From contig JALTJN010000362.1 in the NCBI GenBank assembly GCA_027076405.1, positions 558,001 to 622,000 of the forward strand: 64,000 nucleotides of DNA. Direction: 5' to 3'. The notes beneath the pieces were generated by a model that was given only the letters and a program-made list of their open reading frames with translations, was not told the DNA's origin and searched no databases. A program made the translations under genes and the position numbers. This DNA is from Chromatiales bacterium. GTDB lineage: Bacteria; Pseudomonadota; Gammaproteobacteria; UBA6429. Position 1 is the first letter of the stretch, and every line of letters begins with the position of its first letter. Positions 57,913 to 64,000 of the stretch are shown here, in pieces.

Positions 57913-59415
57913 TTAAGCGAGTCGTTTACGTTCGTTCGATGGTGGAATCGCTAGCGACTCTCTATATTTAGCGACCGTTCGCCGCGCAACATTAATTCCC
58001 TGTTCTTCGAGGATAGTGGCTATCTTATTATCGCTCAAAGGTTTTTTTGGCATTTCAGCCGCAATCAGTTTTTTAATTAATGCGCGAATTGCAGTTGCCG
58101 AACATTCCCCTCCACTTGCTGTGCTAACGTGGCTGGAAAAGAAATACTTTAATTCAAAGATACCGCGTGGGGTATGCATATACTTTTTAGTTGTAACACG
58201 AGAAATTGTGGACTCGTGCATATCAACAGCTTCTGCAATATCATGCAGTACCAGTGCTTTCATGGCCTCTTCACCATGTTCAAGAAATTCTTTCTGACGC
58301 TCTACAATGCAGTGCGCAACTTTAAGTAATGTTTCGTTACGACTGATTAAACTTTTTATAAACCAGCGTGCTTCCTGTAAATGATTTTTCATTGATGAAT
58401 TGTCATCGCTGTTTTTAACGTCTTTAATCATATTGGCATAAGTGGCATTAATACGTAACTTTGGTGCCGCATCTGAATTTAATTCAACTTTCCAGGTATT
58501 ATTGACTTTTTTAACCGTGACATCGGGAATAATGTATTCCGCTTTATTCACATTTTCCTGTCCGCCGGGACGTGGGTTCATACTTTGAATGAGTTGAATA
58601 ACATCTTTAAGATCCTCTTCAGAGATCTTTAACTTTCTCATGAGTTGTGGATATTCACGATTCGCCAGCATGTCAAAATAGTTATCAACAAGGGTTATGG
58701 CGTATTCGCGTAAGTCCACATCATTTGATTGACGGTGAAGCTGGATAGAAATACTTTCACGCAGGTCACGGGCGCCAACACCAGCGGGATCAAAATTTTG
58801 AATTTGTTTTAATACCGCTTCAACTTCATCGGCTTCAACTTCGGCATCATCATCGAGTTCAGATAGAGAAGCGGTAATATCCTCGATAGAAGATTGTAAA
58901 AATCCATCATCATTAATTTCATCAATAATGACTTCGGCAATCGCGGCATCGAGTTCAGAAAAAGGGGTCATTTTTAATTGCCAGCGTAGACGGTCATGCA
59001 GGCTTTCGGTGCTTGAGGTATAAACTTCGGGCTGTTCATCGGCTGTATATGAGCTTGATGCGGACGAGGTGGTACCGGGTAAGATTGAGTCGTAAATATC
59101 ATCCCAGGAGGTATCAACCGGTAAGTCATCCGGCATCGTTTCAGATGCAGCAATATCAGAAGGTGTTTCTAATTTACTTTCGTTGCTGGATTCTGCTGCT
59201 TCAGCTTTGTCGATTTTTGTTTCATTACTGCTATCTTCCTGAGTTGCTGTACTTTCACCGTCTTCACCAATTTCCAGCATCATATTGGAATCAAGTGCAT
59301 CCTGAATTTCTGTGTTTAATTCGAGCGTCGACAATTGTAACAAGCGTATAGCTTGTTGCAGCTGTGGGGTCATGGTCAAATTTTGACCTAATCGGAATTG
59401 GAGTGCTTGTTTCAT
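57913..59415 (-). CDS. rpoN: RNA polymerase sigma-54 factor RpoN
   Basis: A 500-residue sigma-54. Region I is Gln/Leu-rich (LRLGQ-like opening, [19 protein letters not shown]). An acidic linker follows, then the core-binding domain, and the RpoN box [12 protein letters not shown] is near the C-terminus. It directs transcription from -24/-12 promoters with activators such as NtrC. The promoter region before it carries two TACCGGAC direct repeats. Confidence 0.97.
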   Translation of the reverse strand: MKQALQFRLGQNLTMTPQLQQAIRLLQLSTLELNTEIQDALDSNMMLEIGEDGESTATQEDSSNETKIDKAEAAESSNESKLETPSDIAASETMPDDLPVDTSWDDIYDSILPGTTSSASSSYTADEQPEVYTSSTESLHDRLRWQLKMTPFSELDAAIAEVIIDEINDDGFLQSSIEDITASLSELDDDAEVEADEVEAVLKQIQNFDPAGVGARDLRESISIQLHRQSNDVDLREYAITLVDNYFDMLANREYPQLMRKLKISEEDLKDVIQLIQSMNPRPGGQENVNKAEYIIPDVTVKKVNNTWKVELNSDAAPKLRINATYANMIKDVKNSDDNSSMKNHLQEARWFIKSLISRNETLLKVAHCIVERQKEFLEHGEEAMKALVLHDIAEAVDMHESTISRVTTKKYMHTPRGIFELKYFFSSHVSTASGGECSATAIRALIKKLIAAEMPKKPLSDNKIATILEEQGINVARRTVAKYRESLAIPPSNERKRLA

Positions 59416-59524
59416 ATAGTAGTTATAAGTACCGGACCTTCAATATTCAATATTACCGGACTCAGTTTAATTTTAGCTTATTTTGGCAGAATGTGTAGTA
59501 GAGTTTTTGAGATAGATCAGTCTT

Positions 59525-60262
59525 TTATAATTTAAAGTTTTCACCAAGGTAGACTTCTCGTACTTTTTGATCTTCGAGTAAAACATCGGGTTTTCCGCTA
59601 GCAATAACTTCACCAGCATTCATAATATAGCCTCGTTCACAAATTCCCAGTGTTTCCCGAACATTATGATCTGTAATTAAGACGCCAATGTCACGTTCTT
59701 TGAGATGTTGAATAATCGATTGAATATCACGTACTGAAATAGGGTCAACACCGGCAAAGGGTTCATCTAATAAAATAAAGCGGGGATCGGTTGCCAATGC
59801 TCGGGCAATCTCGACCCGACGACGTTCTCCACCTGAAAGGCTCATACCCAGCCCATTGCGAATATGGCCAATATGAAGTTCTTCTAATAAGTCTTCTAAT
59901 TTTTGTTCTTGTTCAAAACTACTGAGTTCTTTTCGAGTCTGTAATATTGCCATAATATTGTCAGTGACAGAAAGCTTGCGAAAAACGGAGGCTTCCTGTG
60001 GTAAATAACCGATTCCCAGCCGAGCGCGTTGATGCATCGGATAATGGGTAATATCAATATCTCCGAGAGTAATCGAGCCTTTATCTGCATCAACCAGACC
60101 TGCGACCATGTAAAAAGAGGTGGTTTTACCCGCACCATTCGGTCCGAGTAAACCAATGACTTCGCCGCTGCGAATTTCCATTGATACATCGTTTACAACC
60201 TGTCGCCCCTTGTAACTTTTACAAAGATTTTCGGCTTTTAAAATATTACTTGTTTCACTCAT
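59525..60262 (-). CDS. lptB: LPS export ABC ATPase LptB
   Basis: LptB powers extraction of LPS from the inner membrane with LptFG. The 245 residues have Walker [14 protein letters not shown], signature [15 protein letters not shown], Walker [13 protein letters not shown] and the switch His in TDHNVRETL. It is followed, on the same strand, by rpoN. Confidence 0.97.
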   Translation of the reverse strand: MSETSNILKAENLCKSYKGRQVVNDVSMEIRSGEVIGLLGPNGAGKTTSFYMVAGLVDADKGSITLGDIDITHYPMHQRARLGIGYLPQEASVFRKLSVTDNIMAILQTRKELSSFEQEQKLEDLLEELHIGHIRNGLGMSLSGGERRRVEIARALATDPRFILLDEPFAGVDPISVRDIQSIIQHLKERDIGVLITDHNVRETLGICERGYIMNAGEVIASGKPDVLLEDQKVREVYLGENFKL

Positions 60263-60337
60263 ATGTTATTGTTTTCTTTTATTACATTTTTTATTGTCAT
60301 TGCAATTTATAGTACTGTTATTTTGATTGTTAAGTCA

Positions 60338-60904
60338 TTACTGAATATCGGGTTCTTCTTTTGTTTTTTCAGTCTCTTCAGCATTGTCATTAGGCCCAAT
60401 GATGACATGGACACGTCCCGTTGGTGGAGTATTTTTTACTTTTTCTGATGTAGAGCTCTTTGCTTTGCCGGATGCAGTAATAATGCGCTGCCGAGTGTCA
60501 TATTCAATGGATTCTCCACTAAAATGACGTTCCCCCTGATCAACAAAAGCCTGTCCACTTAAAAGTAGACGTTCTTCAGCAACTAAATATATGATTTTAT
60601 TTGCCTGTGAATGCACTGCTGCTTCATTGTCCGGTCTGTGCCGGATATCTGCGGGTGAGCCGGTAATCAGTGCTTTAGTGAGTTCACTTCCATCATAATA
60701 AAGTGTGACAGTATCTGCTTTTATAATGAGCGTATCTTTTTTAAATAATACGTGGCCTTTATATTTGCTGATGCCTTTTTGCTCATCAAGTAATAAATAG
60801 TCTGCTTTTATATTTATTATTTGTGATTGATTTGCCGCATACACTGGAATGACAATTAAATTTAGGAATAATAAAACGAGCCATTTATTTTGCTGGAATA
60901 ACAT
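60338..60904 (-). CDS. lptA: LPS transport periplasmic protein LptA
   Basis: LptA forms the periplasmic bridge that carries LPS. A signal peptide (LLFLNLIVIPVYA, cut near residue 25) precedes the OstA-type beta-jellyroll with ISKYKGHVLFKKDTLIIKAD and HFSGESIEYDTRQRII. I use ATG 60904, which has GGAG eight bases upstream; the longer in-frame start at 60934 has none. Its start overlaps the lptC end by 20 bases. Confidence 0.92.
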   Translation of the reverse strand: MLFQQNKWLVLLFLNLIVIPVYAANQSQIINIKADYLLLDEQKGISKYKGHVLFKKDTLIIKADTVTLYYDGSELTKALITGSPADIRHRPDNEAAVHSQANKIIYLVAEERLLLSGQAFVDQGERHFSGESIEYDTRQRIITASGKAKSSTSEKVKNTPPTGRVHVIIGPNDNAEETEKTKEEPDIQ

Positions 60905-61460
60905 AATGGCTCCGTGTTTGAGACAGAAATTCAATACTCTTTTTACTCATATCTGCGCGCAGACCAATAGCTTGAATAGTGCTTTTACCTTTATAAAGTT
61001 TAATTTTTGATCGGGTATGAACAAGGTTCCGTTTTGCTTCAATGGTGAGTTGTTCTGCCGTTAAGCGAATAGGTTGCGGACTTTTAGCTGAACGAACCTG
61101 CTTGAGAATAACATTGCCGGTTAAATAAATTTGATCCTTTTTTTGTAAAACGAGCGCTTCATTCGCGTACACCGTCCATGCTTTTTTGTGTTGTTCATAA
61201 AAAGTAAAAAAAGGCTGTTGCATTTTTACACTGTCATCATCAGGGTAGTGATCGAGGTGAGTGGCCTTTACTTTATATGCCGGTTTACCAGAGGTATCCA
61301 TTGTTGTTGCGGTAAAGTTTTTCAGAAAATAATCGGGATTATGGCGTATTTTCTTTTTACTCAGAATCGGGTTTTTATCAATAGACTCGAACACCCAGCC
61401 GCTCGCAATCGCCAGCAAGATAATCAGTAGAAGGGCGGTTAGATAATGCAGCTTTCCCAT
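60885..61460 (-). CDS. lptC: LPS export protein LptC
   Basis: LptC is the inner-membrane-anchored jellyroll that takes LPS from LptB2FG and passes it to LptA. One N-terminal membrane helix (about residues 5-25) is followed by a 160-residue domain with NFTATTMDTSGKPAYKVKA. It starts one base after the kdsB stop. Confidence 0.92.
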   Translation of the reverse strand: MGKLHYLTALLLIILLAIASGWVFESIDKNPILSKKKIRHNPDYFLKNFTATTMDTSGKPAYKVKATHLDHYPDDDSVKMQQPFFTFYEQHKKAWTVYANEALVLQKKDQIYLTGNVILKQVRSAKSPQPIRLTAEQLTIEAKRNLVHTRSKIKLYKGKSTIQAIGLRADMSKKSIEFLSQTRSHYVIPAK

Positions 61461-61461
61461 A

Positions 61462-62220
61462 TTATTTTGTTAATAGCTCACAAACACGGTTTAAATCTTC
61501 AATTGTATCAACACCTGGTCCCGGTGCTGTTTCCGCGGTGATCACTTTAATGCGCTCACCATAATAAAGGACACGCAATTGCTCTAAAGATTCGGTTTTT
61601 TCAATATCACTGCTTTCCCATTCCAGATATTGCTTAATAAATCCGGCGCGATAACCATATAAGCCAATATGACGCTGGTATTGTTGTGAGGTTGGCATGG
61701 TGCGAGGTGATTCATTAAAGCAGTCACGAGACCAGGGGACAGCAGCACGGGTAAAATACAGGGCAAAATCATTAATATCACGCACAACCTTAACCGTATG
61801 AGGATCAAAAAGTTCTTCAATATCGGCAAGCGGAGTGCAAAGTGTTGCCATTTTCACTGCAAGGTCAGCTTCGAGAGCTTGTCCCACCTGATTTAAGCAA
61901 ACCGGCGGCATCATCGGTTCATCACCCTGTAAATTAATGAGAATTTCGTCATCATCAAATCCAAGTTGTTCAATGACTTCAGATAAACGTTCGGTGCCGG
62001 ATTGATGCCTGTCGTGTGTCATGCAAACACGGATATCGAGATGCTCAATGGCGGCGGCAATTTCGTGAGAATCGGTTGCAACAATGACTTCTTTTGCCTG
62101 ACTTTGTTTTGCCTGATTAATGACATGTTCAATCATGGGTTTTCCGCAAATATCGCGTAAAGGTTTGCCGGGCAAACGGGTTGAGGCAAAACGGGAAGGA
62201 ATGATAATTCGGAAGCTCAT
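61462..62220 (-). CDS. kdsB: CMP-KDO synthetase KdsB
   Basis: KdsB activates KDO with CTP for the LPS core. The 252 residues open with the nucleotide loop IPSRFASTRLPGKPL and contain ILINLQGDEPMMPP and the GIEYRAGFIKQYLEWE-like region. It heads the leftward kdsB-lptC-lptA-lptB unit. It is divergent from an epimerase-CBS gene. The other KDO genes (kdsD, kdsC, kdsA) are not seen in this window. Confidence 0.96.
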   Translation of the reverse strand: MSFRIIIPSRFASTRLPGKPLRDICGKPMIEHVINQAKQSQAKEVIVATDSHEIAAAIEHLDIRVCMTHDRHQSGTERLSEVIEQLGFDDDEILINLQGDEPMMPPVCLNQVGQALEADLAVKMATLCTPLADIEELFDPHTVKVVRDINDFALYFTRAAVPWSRDCFNESPRTMPTSQQYQRHIGLYGYRAGFIKQYLEWESSDIEKTESLEQLRVLYYGERIKVITAETAPGPGVDTIEDLNRVCELLTK

Positions 62221-62322
62221 AGGGTATTTTTAGCCGTGTTATATTATTAATATTATTGGCTTATTCTAACGTAATGTCAGAGCAAGAGCATTACTCGTAA
62301 GGCATATTATATTCACCAAATA

Positions 62323-62351
62323 TTGACCCTAAAGGGCGTTACGATTAGTAT
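62323..62351 (+). promoter_or_regulatory. Sigma-70-type promoter of the epimerase-CBS gene
   Basis: TTGACC (62323-62328) and TAGTAT (62346-62351) are separated by 17 bases, a good sigma-70 spacing, about 40 bases before the ATG at 62391. A CCCTAAAGGG palindrome lies within the spacer at its -35 end and could be an operator. Confidence 0.45.
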
Positions 62352-62390
62352 GATTACACACTTTAAGTTACTGAATTTATATAATAATCC

Positions 62391-63398
62391 ATGAAAATCT
62401 CCGCTTCGGTTTATTCGAGTAAGAGCCAGTCTTTACCTGAAATCATCAAAGATCTTGATGTGTACGGGGCAGATCTTTTCCATATTGATTGCAATGATGA
62501 TTTAAGTGTTTTTGCTGACATTGCGGAAATTAAGCGGTTAAGTAAAACCCCTGTTGATCTTCATATTATTAGTTCTGAACCAGAAAAATTTTTCGCTCAA
62601 ATAGAGTCTAATCAGGTTGATTATGTCACTTTTCAGTATGAGAACCTGAAAAATGAATTAACTATCCCGAAAACAATTTCGGCTAAATTAGGTTTAGCGA
62701 TCATGTCTGATACCGATATCTCGGTATTTGAAACTTATGCAGACAAGTTCGATTTTATTTTGTTTATGACCACTACGCCGGGTCAGAGTGGCGGTGTTTT
62801 TGATAAAATTAATTTTAAAAAAATTCGTCAATTCAGACAACAATATCCGGATAAGAGAATTCATGTCGATGGCGGGGTGAATGGTGAGGTTTCATTTATT
62901 TTACGAAACATGGGAGTTTATGCCTCGGTTTCAGGCTCATATTTAATGACCCATGAATCTATGGGCGCGGCTATGCTCAATTTAAAGACGCATGAAGTTG
63001 ATTCACATTTTCAGGTGAAGGATTTTATGCGTACAGTCGATGAGCTGCCCTTGTTAAAGCTTAAAGATCGTAGCGTAACCGGCATTTTACAGTCGATAGA
63101 AGATTATGATGTTGGCTTTACTATTTTAATTGATGACAATGGAAAGCTCGATGGCATTGTCACTAATGCTGATGTACGAAAAGGTCTGCTAAAACATACC
63201 GATAATTTAAACGAGGTGAGTGTTGAAGATATAACCAATACTAACCCGGTAACAGCAAACGAAAATTTTAGTGTAATGGAATTATTACGATTTATTAAAC
63301 AACAGAGTTTTGCAATATCCTATTTACCTGTTGTTGATGACAACAATAAAGTGACCGGTGCGGTGACTTTCTTCAACTTGATTAAAGGCGAGTTATGA
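62391..63398 (+). CDS. Ribulose-phosphate 3-epimerase-like protein fused to two CBS domains
   Basis: Residues 1-215 resemble ribulose-phosphate 3-epimerase. Metal and acid-base residues are kept: His31 and Asp33 in FHIDCNDD, His58 in VDLHII, and Asp in IHVDGGVNGE near 163; MTTTPGQSGG is the phosphate-side loop and VSGSYL the C-terminal phosphate site. Residues about 215-335 hold two CBS domains, which bind adenosine nucleotides or similar ligands. KDO-pathway isomerases of the KdsD type also end in paired CBS domains, although on a different (SIS) catalytic fold. The stop overlaps the following aldolase gene by four bases (ATGA), and kdsB is divergent, so a ulosonic or sugar-acid pathway is plausible but unproven. 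Confidence 0.78.
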   Translation: MKISASVYSSKSQSLPEIIKDLDVYGADLFHIDCNDDLSVFADIAEIKRLSKTPVDLHIISSEPEKFFAQIESNQVDYVTFQYENLKNELTIPKTISAKLGLAIMSDTDISVFETYADKFDFILFMTTTPGQSGGVFDKINFKKIRQFRQQYPDKRIHVDGGVNGEVSFILRNMGVYASVSGSYLMTHESMGAAMLNLKTHEVDSHFQVKDFMRTVDELPLLKLKDRSVTGILQSIEDYDVGFTILIDDNGKLDGIVTNADVRKGLLKHTDNLNEVSVEDITNTNPVTANENFSVMELLRFIKQQSFAISYLPVVDDNNKVTGAVTFFNLIKGEL

Positions 63399-64000
63399 TT
63401 ATTCATTTAAAAAGCAGCGTTAGCGATGCTGAAGTAGCAAAAATTGCGCAATCATTGGATGCGTTTCATATTAAAAAACCGGAGCAGCATGTTTTGGTAA
63501 CACCTTCTGCATTAAAGGAGGTACCGGCAGAGTACGAAAGCATAACGGAAGAAAGTTTTGTCTTTCCAAATGATATGCAGCTTGCCAGTGCAGATTATTT
63601 TAGTGAAATCCGCGAGATTGATATTAATGGCGTTAAAATTGGCGGCAATAATAACAATACCATGGTCATTGCCGGCCCTTGTTCGGTTGAATCTGAAGAG
63701 CAAATTACCCAATCTGCTGAATTAATGGTGGAGCAGGGAATTAAAACTTTACGCGCAGGGTGTTATAAACCTCGTACTTCACCCTATTCATTTCAAGGGA
63801 TGGGGCTCGAAGGTTTAAAGTTGCTGGATAAAATGCGTTCCAGGTTTGGTTTAAATATTATTACAGAAGTCCGGGATACCACACACATTGATGAAATTAT
63901 TGAATATGCAGATATTATTCAGATTGGTGCGAAAGCAATGTATGACCAGGGTATTTTACGTCGTTGTGGTAAAACACAAAAACCAATTCTGTTAAAACGT
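63395..64000 (+). CDS. DAHP/KDO8P-synthase family aldolase, class I-beta (partial, 3' end outside window)
   Basis: The 202 codons in view start at an ATG overlapping the epimerase stop. Residues 1-65 recall the short ferredoxin-like regulatory domain of Thermotoga-type DAHP synthase. The barrel follows: metal-binding Cys in VIAGPCSVES near residue 92, the substrate loop YKPRTSPYSFQGMG near 122-137, and IIQIGAKAMYDQ. These enzymes condense phosphoenolpyruvate with erythrose 4-phosphate or arabinose 5-phosphate. The KPRTSPYSFQG loop favours DAHP synthase, but relatives with other sugar phosphates exist, and the CBS-epimerase partner and nearby kdsB leave the substrate open. Confidence 0.88.
   Translation, partial: MIIHLKSSVSDAEVAKIAQSLDAFHIKKPEQHVLVTPSALKEVPAEYESITEESFVFPNDMQLASADYFSEIREIDINGVKIGGNNNNTMVIAGPCSVESEEQITQSAELMVEQGIKTLRAGCYKPRTSPYSFQGMGLEGLKLLDKMRSRFGLNIITEVRDTTHIDEIIEYADIIQIGAKAMYDQGILRRCGKTQKPILLKR

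Overview
This 64 kb window is a gene-dense, A+T-rich stretch (roughly 40% G+C by eye) of a gammaproteobacterial chromosome. The evidence is blocks in classic gammaproteobacterial order: miaB-ybeZ-ybeY-ybeX-lnt; leuS-lptE-holA-proA-nadD-rsfS-rlmH; maf-rng-yhdP-nit-tldD; and kdsB-lptC-lptA-lptB-rpoN-hpf-ptsN. An HPr kinase inside the rpoN block, and HPr with a phosphorylatable serine, argue against an enteric. I cannot name a genus. I saw no tRNA, rRNA, CRISPR array, prophage or insertion sequence. No gap between genes exceeds 300 bases.

Layout. 1-7.8 kb: a divergent accessory locus of exported proteins. It holds a partial HzsA-like beta-propeller protein with a haem c site, a monohaem cytochrome, a dihaem LamG lipoprotein and a Tat-exported DUF1501-like protein. 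A perfect FNR-type palindrome lies in the shared promoter region. 7.8-9.8 kb: apbE, a Nudix hydrolase, a small unknown gene and yggX, on the minus strand. 9.9-16.1 kb: an A-type Fe-S protein, an ATP-grasp enzyme overlapping an AmmeMemoRadiSam-type radical SAM enzyme, a hotdog protein, an LpxA-family acyltransferase, fabA and fabB. 16.1-23.8 kb: a pilin accessory protein, a thioredoxin-like protein, signalling proteins (REC-GGDEF, HDOD, REC-HATPase), mazG and amtB. 23.9-29.2 kb: miaB to lnt. 29.2-32.7 kb: nsrR, a ferredoxin-type reductase, a truncated haemoglobin, an HPP membrane protein and a ybeL-like gene, with an NsrR-type operator and an FNR-type promoter. 32.8-39.7 kb: leuS to rlmH. 40-52.4 kb: a GGDEF protein, then maf to pmbA. 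52.4-62.2 kb: a minus-strand block from kdsB through the lpt genes, rpoN and the PTS-Ntr genes to mgtE. 62.4-64 kb: an epimerase-CBS fusion overlapping a DAHP/KDO8P-synthase-family gene that runs off the window.

How the parts fit. Envelope biogenesis is a strong theme: KDO activation, Lpt export, lipoprotein acylation, unsaturated fatty acids and YhdP. Two oxygen or nitrogen-oxide responsive regions stand out. One is the FNR-box cytochrome locus at 1-7.8 kb. The other is the NsrR and FNR region at 29-33 kb, which looks like a nitric oxide dioxygenase split into a globin and a separate reductase. Together they suggest life across oxic to low-oxygen conditions with exposure to nitric oxide. The least explained loci are the cytochrome/LamG cluster, the ATP-grasp plus radical SAM pair, and the epimerase-CBS plus aldolase pair beside kdsB.
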